From Labrys okinawensis (GTDB lineage Bacteria; Pseudomonadota; Alphaproteobacteria; Rhizobiales; Labraceae): 64,000 nucleotides of DNA. The position numbers and the translations under genes were made by a program. Shown here piece by piece: positions 25,003 to 34,783 of this stretch (position 1 is its first letter; the number at the start of each line of letters is the position of its first letter). The stretch lies in NCBI RefSeq assembly GCF_002982075.1, contig NZ_PUEJ01000001.1:496001-560000 (forward strand), given 5' to 3'. Below the pieces are notes generated by a model. That model was given only the letters and a program-made list of their open reading frames with translations, had not been told where the DNA came from and searched no databases.

Positions 25003-27081
25003 TCAGTCCTTGCGGGTCAGCAGATAGCTGCCGCTTTCATGGAGGGTCGCAGTCCAGCCGGGCTCGATCACGATGGTGGTGGTGACCTCCTCGATGATCG
25101 CCGGCCCGGTGACGGATACCCCCACGCCCAGCTTCGACCCGTCATAGACAGGTGTAGACGTCGCCTCGCCCGAGGCCTGGAAGATCGCTGGCCGGCTGCC
25201 TTTAAGGGCAAGGTCCAGGCTGCCGGTTCCCTCCAGCCTGGGAGGCTTTGGTTTCTCGATCAATCCATACAGGGTGGACTCGATATTCACGACCTCGACG
25301 GGATTGTGTCGCTCGCAATAGGTGTAGAGCTCCTCGTGGCGGGCGTGGAAGGCATCCTTGACCTTGTCGATCGTGGTTTCGTCGATCCTGAAATTGTCGA
25401 TGTCGACGGTGCATTCATGCACCTGCCCGACATAGCGCATTTCGAGGCTGCGCTTGATGGCGATGCGCTCGGAGGCAAAGCCGTCCGTCTCCAGATGGCG
25501 GACGCCCTGTGCCTCGATCTCGCCGAAGAGCGTGTCGATCTTCTCGCAGGCGCCTTCATTGTCCAGGCGCAGGGGAGCGGTGGCCATATAATTGTATTTG
25601 ACGTCCGAGATGATCTGCCCGAAGGCGCACAGGCCCGAGGCGAGCTTGGGCAGGATGATCGTATCGATGCCCATCTCGCGCGCCAGAGCGGTGATATGGG
25701 CGGCGGTGGCCCCGCCGGCCCCGACCAGGACGAAGTCGCGCGGATCGTAGCCGCGCTCGACCGAGACGCGCCGGATACCGTTGACCATGCCGCTGTTTAC
25801 GATCGTGAACATGCCATAAGCGGCCTGTTCGATGCTGATGCCGAGCGGCCCGGCGATCCTGGCGATGGCGCCGCGGGCCTTGGCGACGTCGAGAGGTAGC
25901 TTGCCGCCGAGCAGGCCCTCGGGATTGAGATAGCCGAGTACGAGATTGGCGTCGGAGGTCGTCGGGTCCGTTCCCCCGCGCCCGTAGCAGGCCGGGCCTG
26001 GTTCCGAACCGGCCGATTGCGGACCGACCTGCAGCAAGCCCAGGCTGTCGATCCAGCCGATCGAACCGCCGCCGGCACCGAGTGTCTCGACCTGGATCAT
26101 GGGGACGCCCACGCGGTAGCGCAGGAAGTCGACGTTCTTGTTCAGATTGGTCTGGCCGTTGCGGGTGAGCGTGATGTCGAAGGAGGTGCCGCCCATGTCG
26201 ACGGTGATGACATTCTCCTTGCCGAAGGGGGCACCGACATAGAGACCGGCCTGCGGGGCGGATGCCGGGCCGGAATTGATGGCGTAGACGGAGCGGTCGG
26301 TCATCACCTGGCCGACGGCGAGGCCACCATTGGACTGGAAATAGCGCACCGGCTGCTTGGCGCCGAGGTCGCGGAAATAGCGGTCGACAGCCGTCACATA
26401 GCGCCGCATCACCGGGGCCAGATAGGCATTGGTCACCGCGGTTGAGGTGCGGGTATATTCGCGGATCTGAGGGTAGAGCTCGCTGCCGACGGTGAGGATC
26501 GCCTCGGGCATCATCTCCCGCACGATCTCGGCGGCGCGGCGCTCATGGCCGGGATTGAGCACGGACCACACGAAGGAGATCGCGACCGTCTCCACCTTTT
26601 CCTCGAGGAACAGGCGGCAGGCCTGGCGCACGTCCTCTTCCTGCATCGGGGTCCGCACCGAGCCATCCGACAGGACGCGTTCGCGCACGCCCCGCCGGAG
26701 ATAGCGTGGCACCAGCATTGTGGCCGCGGGATATTCCGGATCGTAGCGATAGCCGTCTTCCTTGTGACCGTTGCGGATCTCGATGGAATCCTCGTGGCCC
26801 GCCGTGCAGATCAGACCGGTCTTGCCGCCCCGATGGGTGATCAGCGCGTTGAGGCCGACCGTGGTGCCGTTGATGCACAGGTCACAATCGGACACGATGG
26901 CCGAGGGGGTCGTGCCGAGACTATCGGCGATCTGCTTGAGGCCGTTCTCGATCGCCTTGGTCGGATCGGAGGGCGTTGAGAGCGCCTTGAAGAGTTTGAC
27001 ATCGCCGCTCGCACGGTTGGCGATGACGAAATCGGTGAAGGTGCCGCCGGCGTCGATGCCGAGACGAAAAGCATGTTCCAT
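25003..27081 (-). CDS. hyuA: Hydantoinase/oxoprolinase subunit A
   Basis: A 692-residue ATP-dependent hydantoinase A/oxoprolinase A protein. The N-terminal ATP site LGIDAGGTFTDFV, the INGTTVGLNAL and NSGPASAPQAG segments and the central VDMGGTSFD are all present. ATG 27081 begins MEHAFRLGIDAGG and follows hyuB by 11 bp. A longer open frame reaching 27870 is an overlap with hyuB and was rejected. Members open 5-oxoproline, N-methylhydantoin or lactams, or carboxylate acetone; the substrate here is not determined. Confidence 0.93.
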   Translation of the reverse strand: MEHAFRLGIDAGGTFTDFVIANRASGDVKLFKALSTPSDPTKAIENGLKQIADSLGTTPSAIVSDCDLCINGTTVGLNALITHRGGKTGLICTAGHEDSIEIRNGHKEDGYRYDPEYPAATMLVPRYLRRGVRERVLSDGSVRTPMQEEDVRQACRLFLEEKVETVAISFVWSVLNPGHERRAAEIVREMMPEAILTVGSELYPQIREYTRTSTAVTNAYLAPVMRRYVTAVDRYFRDLGAKQPVRYFQSNGGLAVGQVMTDRSVYAINSGPASAPQAGLYVGAPFGKENVITVDMGGTSFDITLTRNGQTNLNKNVDFLRYRVGVPMIQVETLGAGGGSIGWIDSLGLLQVGPQSAGSEPGPACYGRGGTDPTTSDANLVLGYLNPEGLLGGKLPLDVAKARGAIARIAGPLGISIEQAAYGMFTIVNSGMVNGIRRVSVERGYDPRDFVLVGAGGATAAHITALAREMGIDTIILPKLASGLCAFGQIISDVKYNYMATAPLRLDNEGACEKIDTLFGEIEAQGVRHLETDGFASERIAIKRSLEMRYVGQVHECTVDIDNFRIDETTIDKVKDAFHARHEELYTYCERHNPVEVVNIESTLYGLIEKPKPPRLEGTGSLDLALKGSRPAIFQASGEATSTPVYDGSKLGVGVSVTGPAIIEEVTTTIVIEPGWTATLHESGSYLLTRKD

Positions 27082-27092
27082 GATCGTTTCTT

Positions 27093-28847
27093 TCAAGCCG
27101 CCCGGAGCCGGCGGGTTTCGGCGAGGTCGACTTCGAGCGTCTCGGCATCCTTGATCGCCACGCCGTAGTCGGCGCGGGCGCCCTCGACGGAGACGAGGCC
27201 GTTGCGTACGTCCCACACCACTTTCTCGATGGGGCGCTCGAAGGCGTTGCCATAGCCGCCGCCGCCGGGGTTGAGGTTGGTGATGGTCTGACCGGGCTTG
27301 ATGGTCTTGATGATGTTCTTGCGCTCGACCGTGACCTCGCCCCCGCGCCGGAGTTCGACCCGGCCGACCTTTTTGTCGATGAGAGCGGATTTGGCGCCGG
27401 CTGCGCCCATGGCGGGAATGCGCCGCCCCTCGCCGAAGCCGATGCACAGCATGTCGCCGGTCAGGGGCTCGACCTCCCAGGCCGTGCCCGAACCGCCGCG
27501 GAATTTTCCGGCCCCGCCGGAATCGGTCATCAGCGCATAACGGTGAATGATGATGGGATAGGAATATTCGAGAAGTTCGACATCGCCCGAAGTGAGGGCG
27601 CCGAAGCAGCATTCCGGGCCGACGGCATGCCAGCCGTCCTGCTGGGGCGTGGCGCCGCCGCCGGAGATGATGGTGGCGAGCACCATGGTGACGAACTCCT
27701 CGCCGGTACGGCCATCCTTGCCGGCGATGTTGAGCCCGTTGGCATGGCCCCAGGAGGCCGCGACCTTGGAGGGCATCGCCTTCTCGAAGGCGAGACGCAC
27801 GGCATCGGTCAGCGTCTCCATCGGCGTGGTGGTGCAGTTCATGTGGGGGGCAGGCTCCTGCGCGTTGCACAGCGTGCCCTTGGGACCGAAATCGACGCTC
27901 ACGCAGCGATAGAGGCCCTCATTGTAGGGCGGCGGCAGGGCGGCGAACATCATCAGGCCGAGATAGACGCCCGAATGGGAATTGCCCTCGTAGGAATTGA
28001 TGAAATAGGGCACCTGCGGCGGGCTGGAGATGGCGATGTGGCAGGCATCGCCGGTGATGGTCACCTTGGCGGCGATCTCGAAATCGCCGAAACCGTGTCC
28101 GGCATCTTCCAGGATGGCCTTGCCCTCATAGGTGCCGTCGGGAACGCTCGCGATCAGCGAGCGCATATGCCGGTCGGCCATGTCGAGCAGCGTGTCGATG
28201 CAGGCATCGACGGTAGACTTGCCATATTTGTCGAGGAGGGCGATGAGGCGCCGTTCTCCCACTTGGCAGGCGCCGATCAGGGCGCGGAAATCGCCTTCCT
28301 GGTCGCGCCGGGCCCGCATGTTGGAGAAGATCAGGTTGAGCACGTCCTCGCGCGGTTTGCCGCGATCCCAAATCTTCACCGGCGGGATGCGCAGGCATTC
28401 GGCGTAGATCTCGGTGGCGTTGGGGTTGTAGCCGGCCGGAACCGGGCCGCCGATATCCGTGAGATGACCCTTGCACACGGTCCAGTAGACCAGCTCGCCC
28501 CGATAGAACACCGGCTTGTACATGCAGGTGTCGATGGCGTGGCTGCCGCCGAAGGCCGGATCGTTGTGCAGGAAGAGATCGCCCTCATGGATGTCGTCGC
28601 CGAAGAATTTGGCGACGGCTTTCATGGCCGGGATCAACGAGCCGAGATGGATGGGAATGTCCTGGCCCTGCAGAATCATCTCCGGGCGGGCGTTGAAGAG
28701 CGCCGTGGAATAGTCATGCGCCAGGTTGAAGACGGAGGAGCGCGCCGTCTTTTCCAGGGCCAGCGTCATCTCGCGCTGGGTGGTCTCCAGGACCCCGCGC
28801 ACCACCGACAGCGTGATCGGATCAACTTTTGCTCGCTCTGTCGACAT
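27093..28847 (-). CDS. hyuB: Hydantoinase/oxoprolinase subunit B
   Basis: A 584-residue hydantoinase B/oxoprolinase B protein. The segments LAHDYSTALFNARPEMI, GDLFLHNDPAFGGSHA and a glycine-rich C-terminus (TNLNPGGGGYGNAFERP) are standard. GGGAGGATGA precedes the ATG. It forms the partner of HyuA and is the first gene of the pair, divergent from an AraC regulator. It lies close to the pxp operon, so two ATP-dependent cyclic-amide systems are adjacent. Confidence 0.93.
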   Translation of the reverse strand: MSTERAKVDPITLSVVRGVLETTQREMTLALEKTARSSVFNLAHDYSTALFNARPEMILQGQDIPIHLGSLIPAMKAVAKFFGDDIHEGDLFLHNDPAFGGSHAIDTCMYKPVFYRGELVYWTVCKGHLTDIGGPVPAGYNPNATEIYAECLRIPPVKIWDRGKPREDVLNLIFSNMRARRDQEGDFRALIGACQVGERRLIALLDKYGKSTVDACIDTLLDMADRHMRSLIASVPDGTYEGKAILEDAGHGFGDFEIAAKVTITGDACHIAISSPPQVPYFINSYEGNSHSGVYLGLMMFAALPPPYNEGLYRCVSVDFGPKGTLCNAQEPAPHMNCTTTPMETLTDAVRLAFEKAMPSKVAASWGHANGLNIAGKDGRTGEEFVTMVLATIISGGGATPQQDGWHAVGPECCFGALTSGDVELLEYSYPIIIHRYALMTDSGGAGKFRGGSGTAWEVEPLTGDMLCIGFGEGRRIPAMGAAGAKSALIDKKVGRVELRRGGEVTVERKNIIKTIKPGQTITNLNPGGGGYGNAFERPIEKVVWDVRNGLVSVEGARADYGVAIKDAETLEVDLAETRRLRAA

Positions 28848-28877
28848 TCATCCTCCCTGGCCGGCCGCGGGCGGTGC

Positions 28878-28897
28878 GGAAAACGAGCTCGTTCTCC
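28878..28897 (+). promoter_or_regulatory. 20-bp near-perfect palindrome between hyuB and the AraC gene
   Basis: GGAAAACGAGCTCGTTCTCC is self-complementary except for one base pair. It lies 31 bp upstream of the hyuB start in the divergent promoter region and is a candidate operator. Confidence 0.4.
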
Positions 28898-29084
28898 GTA
28901 TGATCCCCTGCAGCGGCGTCTGCGCACCGTCATTTCGTCAGCCAATCAGGTTTGGCGGCGGCCGTCTTTGCAGGGAGAGAGCAATGGTTTGACGCTGAGT
29001 GCACAATCGGCCGGACGAAGGGACCGGGCGATTGCCATCCTCGTCTGCCGCGCCTAGTCTCGACAGCCGTTCTGTGGAGCTGTC

Positions 29085-30077
29085 ATGAAGACGTCCGTCA
29101 CCACGAGCGCGACCCGTACGATGGATCGGAGCCGGCACTGGCACCAGGCCATTGCCGGAGCCTATTTCCCGCTCGACCTGACGTTCCGCCACCCCGATCA
29201 TTTCTTCGGCGACCTCACCATCTGGCAGTTCGGCGACGTGTCGATCTCCCGCCTGTCGTCGGACGGGTTGCAATATCTGCGCCTGCCGCATCATTTTCGC
29301 AGGGCCCGCAAGGAAGAGTTCCTGGTGACCGTGCCGACCCGCTCCCAGGTCTATTTCTCCCAATGCGGCAGCGAGGTGCGCTGTTCGCCCGGCGGGTTCT
29401 TCCTAGAGCGCAGCCACGAGCCCTATGAGTTCAGCCATGCCGACCCCGCCGATCTCTGGGTGCTGAAGGTGGCGTCTCAGCCGCTGTCGGAGCGCATCCG
29501 CAGTCCGGACAGATTGTGCTCGCTGCAATTCGACGCGGCCAACGGCGCCGGCGGCCTCTTCGCCGACATGCTGCATCTCCTGCCCCAGCGCTTCGAGGCG
29601 CTGGACGAGGAGGCCCGCAATGCGGTGGGGCGCCAGCTCATCGACCTGCTGGTGCTGGCGGTCAAGGCGGACGAGCGCGTCCTTACATCCGGCAGCTCGA
29701 CGGTGCGCGAGGCGCATCTCGCCCGGATCGAGGCCTATGTTCGAGGCCATCTCAACGAATGGCGCCTCGACCCCGAGATGATTGCGCGGGCCTGCGGGGT
29801 TTCCATCCGTTATCTGCACGATCTGTTCCGCGACACCGACCAGACGGTGGCGGGCTGGATCCGGGATCAGAGGCTGGCGGCCTGCCGTACCGCGCTCGAA
29901 AATCCCGCCAACACCCAGACCGCAGCCGAGATCGCCTATCAATGGGGCTTCACCGACCAGGCCCAGTTTTCACGGAGCTTCAGGGCGCGTTTCGGCCTGC
30001 CGCCCGGCGAATATCGCCGCTTGAACCGCCGCATGGGCAGGTCAGAGGCGCCGCCGGACATATCCGGCACCGCTTAG
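29085..30077 (+). CDS. AraC family transcriptional regulator
   Basis: A 330-residue AraC protein with an N-terminal AraC_binding_2-type domain (about 40-200) and two C-terminal helix-turn-helix units. The second contains AAEIAYQWGFTDQAQFSRSF and RARFGLPPGEYRR, which is the AraC signature. It is divergent from hyuB-hyuA, which it probably regulates. Confidence 0.92.
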   Translation: MKTSVTTSATRTMDRSRHWHQAIAGAYFPLDLTFRHPDHFFGDLTIWQFGDVSISRLSSDGLQYLRLPHHFRRARKEEFLVTVPTRSQVYFSQCGSEVRCSPGGFFLERSHEPYEFSHADPADLWVLKVASQPLSERIRSPDRLCSLQFDAANGAGGLFADMLHLLPQRFEALDEEARNAVGRQLIDLLVLAVKADERVLTSGSSTVREAHLARIEAYVRGHLNEWRLDPEMIARACGVSIRYLHDLFRDTDQTVAGWIRDQRLAACRTALENPANTQTAAEIAYQWGFTDQAQFSRSFRARFGLPPGEYRRLNRRMGRSEAPPDISGTA

Positions 30078-30110
30078 GACGCGTCGCAGAATAAGTACAT
30101 CGCTTTCAGG

Positions 30111-30152
30111 CTGTCATCCCCGGCGAGCGAAGCCGAGGGAAGAGGATGACAG
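30111..30152 (+). repeat. Palindromic repeat, possible terminator of the AraC gene
   Basis: CTGTCATCC (30111-30119) pairs with GGATGACAG (30144-30152) around a CCGGCGAGCGAAGCCGAGGG-like centre. This layout recalls short dispersed hairpins common in Hyphomicrobiales genomes; only one copy was found here. Confidence 0.5.
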
Positions 30153-30267
30153 TACACTTATCTATCGACGGTTCCTTGGCCGGAAGCCTCCATCCGATTT
30201 CTGCCCCCTTGCTGGTTTATAAGGGCGTCTACGCCTGTTCTTCACGCGTTGAACACAGGAGGCCGCC

Positions 30268-30567
30268 GTGCCGATCAACCGGACTTTGGCGGATGGCTTG
30301 GTTTTCGTTTTCCTGGCGTCCGCGACCGCCCCGCTCCTGGACCAGCCGAGCGATGCAGAGGCAACTGCTGCCATGCGGGCGATACCCGCGCTGGCCGCCA
30401 AGCAGGAACAGACTGCCCATATCAACTCCTGCGTGCCGGCCGTCGGTCGCCCGGGCGTGACGTGCACGGCCATGGTGAAGGATACGCCGCAGGCGAGAGC
30501 GAACCAGGTGCAGGTCTATTTCGCCCGTGGCCCGGACAGCGCCTGGGTCGCCGAGATCATGCACTGA
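30268..30567 (+). CDS. Small hypothetical exported protein
   Basis: A 99-residue protein starting at GTG 30268, which is supported by a strong ACAGGAGG ribosome site. A hydrophobic N-terminal stretch (LADGLVFVFLASATAPLL) suggests export or anchoring. The rest (residues about 30-99) has two cysteines (CVPAVGRPGVTC) that could form a disulfide. Family not recognised. Confidence 0.6.
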   Translation: MPINRTLADGLVFVFLASATAPLLDQPSDAEATAAMRAIPALAAKQEQTAHINSCVPAVGRPGVTCTAMVKDTPQARANQVQVYFARGPDSAWVAEIMH

Positions 30568-30657
30568 TACCGGATTTAGGCGCGCCTAGGGCGTTTGCCT
30601 GGGGCGCGGGCATCACTGCAATTGCGCTGATGTTTCCGCCAAATTCCAATTGCAGGG

Positions 30658-31398
30658 CTAAGCGGAAAGGCTTGCCTGCTGCCGGCTCGTCGGCGGCAGC
30701 GGGCAGAGGCTGCCGCAATCCTCCACGCCTGGAAGGAGATAGCGCAGGCAGCAGATTTTCCGCCGCCGCACGGGCTGCCCTTGTTCCAGGGGATAGCTTA
30801 TCGCGCCACAGATCGGATTGGGGCGACCGTTCTCGCCGCTGCGCCGCTGCAGCAAGGCGCGGCCTTCCTCCAGGGCGGCCGGGCAGGGGCCACCCGTCTC
30901 CAGGACCTGGTGCAGCGTCCACTCGAAGATGGCTGCCGCATTGGTCCATAGCAGGCGCTTGGACACGTCAAATCGCCCGGCGAAGCTACGGATCAGCGGT
31001 TCGACATGCCCCTCGAAAAGGCGCGAGAAGCGCTCGCTCGCATTGTTGCAATGCGGCCTGCCGTCATCCGGAATGACCAGCGCGGCCGTGCGTCCGCTTT
31101 CATGCGGAATGATACCGATCGCGTCGAGATCCACCGGCAGGTCCCGGTCGAGCAGCAAGATTGCGGCGGTCGCCGGGATGACCAGTGCCCCGAAATGCCA
31201 CTGGGTCCACATCGAGACGAGGGCATGACGGTCGGCGCCTGGATAGGTGCCGGCAAACCGCGACATCAGCTCTTCCGCCACGCCTTTTTCGAGCAGGCTG
31301 TGGCCGGCAATGGCCCCGTCATGCGTGCCCGGCAGCACCAAGGCTTCCCCGTACCAATGGAGGTTTCCGGCAAAGCAGGGCGCGAGGGATGCTATCAT
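30658..31398 (-). CDS. fhuF: Siderophore-iron reductase FhuF
   Basis: A 246-residue FhuF-type protein that would reduce siderophore-bound iron in the cytoplasm. The C-terminal 2Fe-2S cysteines are C216, C217, C228 and C232 in KICCLRYLLPGVEDCGSLC. The final spacing is CxxxC rather than the CxxC of E. coli FhuF. ATG 31398 overlaps the MFS stop (ATGA). It is last in the receptor-permease-reductase operon. Confidence 0.9.
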   Translation of the reverse strand: MIASLAPCFAGNLHWYGEALVLPGTHDGAIAGHSLLEKGVAEELMSRFAGTYPGADRHALVSMWTQWHFGALVIPATAAILLLDRDLPVDLDAIGIIPHESGRTAALVIPDDGRPHCNNASERFSRLFEGHVEPLIRSFAGRFDVSKRLLWTNAAAIFEWTLHQVLETGGPCPAALEEGRALLQRRSGENGRPNPICGAISYPLEQGQPVRRRKICCLRYLLPGVEDCGSLCPLPPTSRQQASLSA

Positions 31399-32681
31399 CG
31401 GCCGGATGGAACGCCGGCGAGCGCCTCCCTCTGGACCTTGCGAGCATCGGACCGTACGGCGACACGGTGGCTGAGGATCGCGGCGATCGGCGCGGCTGCC
31501 AGGGCGAGGAGCGCTGCCAGGCCGAAATAGAGTCCATAGCCCCAGTGCTGGGCAATCCAGCCCGCGCCCATACCGCCGGCCATGCTCACCAGTGCGTCCA
31601 TGCACTGCAGCAGCGTGAAGTCGATGCCGGCCTGGCGAGGATCGGAAACCGCCATGAACTGGGCATAGAGCGCGACGAAGCCCAGAGCCATGATGCCGGA
31701 CGAGCTTGCCAAGGCGAGGATGAGCAGGAGAGGTTGGCCGACCCCCCCCTTCCAGGCAGCATAGGCCAGGCCCGACAGCGCCACTGCCTGCAGCATGAGG
31801 GCCAGCGCCAAGACGGTCCGCGCACCGCACAGCCGTACCAAGGCACCACCGATCAGGGCACAGACGAAGCCGACAGCCATGCCGCCGACGCCGTTGACGA
31901 TGCCGAGCGAGGTGAGGTCGAGGCCGCTGTCGATCAGGAACGGGCCCAGCATGCTCACACCCCATTTTTGCGCAATGACGTTGACGGCGGCCAGTGCCAG
32001 GCCGAGATGCATGTCCCTGCGCTGCAGGGCCTGGCGCAGGGAAGGCCGATGGTCACGCCCGGGGGAGGGCGGTGCCGGCGAGACCACGAAGAGCAGGCCG
32101 AGCACGATCAACAGGGCCGCCATGGCGAAGCAGGCGACGCCCCAGCCATATTGGGCAACCAGCACCAGGAAGAGGCCGGACCCGATCGCCGACCCCAGAT
32201 AGGCGCCCCCGACCTGCGCCGCATTGCCCCAGCCATGATAGCGCTCCGACAGAGTCTCCACCGCATGCCCGTCGCAGGCGATGTCGCTGGTGGAGGTGGC
32301 GAAGGCGATCAGCAGCAGCACGATGAGCAAAGGCATGAAGGCGGATGGCCCGATCAGCCCCGCCGACATGAGGCCGGCGGCCGAGATCAACCCACCGAGC
32401 AGGACGATCGAGCGGGAGCGGCTATGACCGGTGGCCGGCAAACGGTAGCGCTCCACGGCCGGAGCCCAGAGGAATTTGAAGGCCCAGGGCAGCACCGCAA
32501 GATAGAGCAGGCCGATCTGGTCGAGCGGCAGATTGCGCTCCCGCAGCACGCTCGGCAGGGCGATGAAGGTCAGCCCGCCAATGATGCTCTGGCCGACATA
32601 GAGGCCGCCGACACCGAGCACGATGGCGAGCGGAGAAGACAGCGCGCGCCTTGTCGGCGTACCGGGTTCGGGGCGGCTCAC
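31395..32681 (-). CDS. MFS transporter, RhtX/FptX-like siderophore permease
   Basis: A 428-residue, 12-helix major facilitator. The helix 1-3 segment VGGLYVGQSIIGG and LAVLPWAFKFLWAPAVERY resemble the AmpG/RhtX/FptX group, which moves ferric siderophores across the inner membrane without an ABC system. The start chosen is GTG 32681, which overlaps the receptor stop (GTGA); the frame is open to 32732 but that part overlaps the receptor gene. The neighbours (TonB receptor before, FhuF after) support siderophore import. Confidence 0.85.
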   Translation of the reverse strand: MSRPEPGTPTRRALSSPLAIVLGVGGLYVGQSIIGGLTFIALPSVLRERNLPLDQIGLLYLAVLPWAFKFLWAPAVERYRLPATGHSRSRSIVLLGGLISAAGLMSAGLIGPSAFMPLLIVLLLIAFATSTSDIACDGHAVETLSERYHGWGNAAQVGGAYLGSAIGSGLFLVLVAQYGWGVACFAMAALLIVLGLLFVVSPAPPSPGRDHRPSLRQALQRRDMHLGLALAAVNVIAQKWGVSMLGPFLIDSGLDLTSLGIVNGVGGMAVGFVCALIGGALVRLCGARTVLALALMLQAVALSGLAYAAWKGGVGQPLLLILALASSSGIMALGFVALYAQFMAVSDPRQAGIDFTLLQCMDALVSMAGGMGAGWIAQHWGYGLYFGLAALLALAAAPIAAILSHRVAVRSDARKVQREALAGVPSGR

Positions 32682-34783
32682 CAGCGGTAGCGCAGGCTGG
32701 CGATGACCTTGCGTCCCTCGTCGAAATAGCAATAGCCGACCGTGCAGGTCTGCTTCACCTCGTTGAGAAGATTGGTGGCGCTGACCTGCATGCGCATGCC
32801 TGCCAGCTTCGGGTTGAGATTTTCGAGATCGTAGCGGATCGAGGCATCGACGAAGGTGCGCGGCTTGTTGTCGAGCACCGAGCGGTTGAGGTTGTCGCCC
32901 AGGCTCGAGCCGACATAGCGCACCCCGCCACCGATGCCCAGGCCCGTGGCCGGCCCCTCCTGGAAGGCATAGTCGAGCCAGAGAGAGGCCATGTGATAGG
33001 GCACGCTCGACAGCCGGTTACCCTCGGTATCCGGGGTGAGCTTGAGGATGCGGGCGTCGTTGTAGGAATAGGACGCCTGGACGCTGAGCCCGTTGGTCAG
33101 CGAGGCGACGCCCTCGATCTCGACGCCGCGTGAGCGCACGTCGAGCTGTACCTGCTTGTTGAGGCCGTCGACGACCTCGTAGACCACCGCATTGTTCTGG
33201 CGCATGTCGAAGACGGCGGCCCGCAGCGAGGCGTTCATATTGGGAATGTCGTATTTGACGCCGATCTCCGTCTGTTCGCCGGTCGTGGGCACGGCAACGC
33301 TGCCATTGAGCACGGTGCCCGGATTGGGCGTGAAGGAGGTGCCGTAGGCGACATACGGAGCAACACCGAAATCGGTGACATAGCTCAAGGCGGCCCGCCC
33401 GGTGAATTTGGTGTCGCGGCTCTTGCTTTGCGTCACGCCGCTGCCAAGCGTGCCCTTGCTGAAGCGGCCATAGAGCCAATCATGCCGGCCACCGAGGGTC
33501 AGGCGCCAATTCTGCCATTTGACCTGGTCCTGAACATAAATGCCGGTCATCGCCAGCGTCTGCTTGGACTGGGTGGTGAGTGGCGGATCGACCCCGAGCG
33601 GCACGCCGCCATACCCTTCCGCGGAACGGTAGTGCAGATAGCTGGTGTCCAAGCCCGTCAGCAGCGTGTGTTCGACCGGCCCGGTGGTGAAGTGGCTCTC
33701 CAGGCTGGTATCGCTGACGAAGCCGGCGGTGCTTTCGCGGGTCAGGCCGGGACCGAAATAATAATATTCCTGGTTGGTGCCGAGCTGCGAATAGCGCGCA
33801 TTCTGCCGCAGGATCAGGTCATCGCTGAATTTATGCTCGAACTCGTAGCCGATGCGCCCCTGCTGCTGGCGAAAGTCATTGTAGCGGCGATCCCCGGCGA
33901 ACACTTTGACGGCACCGATCGATTTGTCGGTAACGTTGCCCTGGCTGTCGACATAGGGGGCATATCGGTTGAGATAGACCTGGGTGCCGCCGACGGTGGA
34001 ATCCATGTACTCACCCAACAGGGTGAGCTTGGTCTTGTCGTTCGGCTTCCAGGTTATGGCCGGCGCGATGAACACGCGGTCGTCCCTGCCGGCGCTCAGT
34101 TCGGCCCTGGCGTCGCGTACGACGCCGGTCAATCGATAGAACAGCGTCTGGTCGGCATTAAGCGGACCCGAAAAGTCGAAATTGCCCTGGAGCCGGCCGA
34201 AGGAGCCGGTCTGGAGTTCGACCTCGCGGAAAGGCGTTTCGGTCGGGCGCTTGGAGATGATGTCGACGATGCCGCCAGTACTGCTGGCACCGTAAATGGA
34301 AGCGGCCGGGCCGCGCAGGATGGAAATCGCCTCCACCCCGTAAGGTTCGAGCCTGAACAGGCCGTTTGGGCTGTTGAGCTGCCTGAGCCCGTCGCGGAAC
34401 ACGCCGGTATTGGTCATGTCGATGCCGCGGATCATGAACCCGTCATAGCGGGAGTCGAAGCCATACATGCCCACGACGGCGCCAGGGGTGTAGGCGATCG
34501 CCTCGAGCAGGTTCTGCGGCTTGCGTTCTTCGAGCTGGGGCTGCGTCACGGTGGAGACGGACTGCGGCACCTCCAGCAGAGGGGTATCGGTCTTGGTAGC
34601 ACTCCGGCCGGAGGTCGCGACATAGCCGGTGGTAGCGATCACGCCCGGGACTCCACCGTGGTTCTTGCCCTCGACGACCACCGGATCGAGTTCGATCGGT
34701 GCGGCGCCATTGGATTGCGCATGGGCGGCGCCAGACGTCAGAACAAGCGGTGCGGATGCCAGAAGGGCAAATTTGAGATTCAC
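32678..34783 (-). CDS. TonB-dependent siderophore receptor
   Basis: A 701-residue outer-membrane receptor. A signal peptide ends at AHA (about residue 22), a TonB-box-like IELDPVVVEG follows, and the plug has LLEVPQSVSTV and SILRGPAASIYGASSTGG. The 22-strand barrel ends with the terminal aromatic in LRYRW. The plug motifs fit the FhuA/ferrichrome-pyoverdine group. The start is GTG 34783. It leads the operon with the MFS permease and FhuF; an AT-rich upstream region probably carries iron control. Confidence 0.93.
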   Translation of the reverse strand: MNLKFALLASAPLVLTSGAAHAQSNGAAPIELDPVVVEGKNHGGVPGVIATTGYVATSGRSATKTDTPLLEVPQSVSTVTQPQLEERKPQNLLEAIAYTPGAVVGMYGFDSRYDGFMIRGIDMTNTGVFRDGLRQLNSPNGLFRLEPYGVEAISILRGPAASIYGASSTGGIVDIISKRPTETPFREVELQTGSFGRLQGNFDFSGPLNADQTLFYRLTGVVRDARAELSAGRDDRVFIAPAITWKPNDKTKLTLLGEYMDSTVGGTQVYLNRYAPYVDSQGNVTDKSIGAVKVFAGDRRYNDFRQQQGRIGYEFEHKFSDDLILRQNARYSQLGTNQEYYYFGPGLTRESTAGFVSDTSLESHFTTGPVEHTLLTGLDTSYLHYRSAEGYGGVPLGVDPPLTTQSKQTLAMTGIYVQDQVKWQNWRLTLGGRHDWLYGRFSKGTLGSGVTQSKSRDTKFTGRAALSYVTDFGVAPYVAYGTSFTPNPGTVLNGSVAVPTTGEQTEIGVKYDIPNMNASLRAAVFDMRQNNAVVYEVVDGLNKQVQLDVRSRGVEIEGVASLTNGLSVQASYSYNDARILKLTPDTEGNRLSSVPYHMASLWLDYAFQEGPATGLGIGGGVRYVGSSLGDNLNRSVLDNKPRTFVDASIRYDLENLNPKLAGMRMQVSATNLLNEVKQTCTVGYCYFDEGRKVIASLRYRW

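Noticed and set aside
27082-27870. N-terminal extension of hyuA
   Set aside because: It overlaps hyuB in another frame and is arginine-rich; the true ATP site starts directly after ATG 27081.
31399-31965. N-terminal extension of fhuF
   Set aside because: It overlaps the MFS gene in another frame; FhuF similarity begins at ATG 31398.
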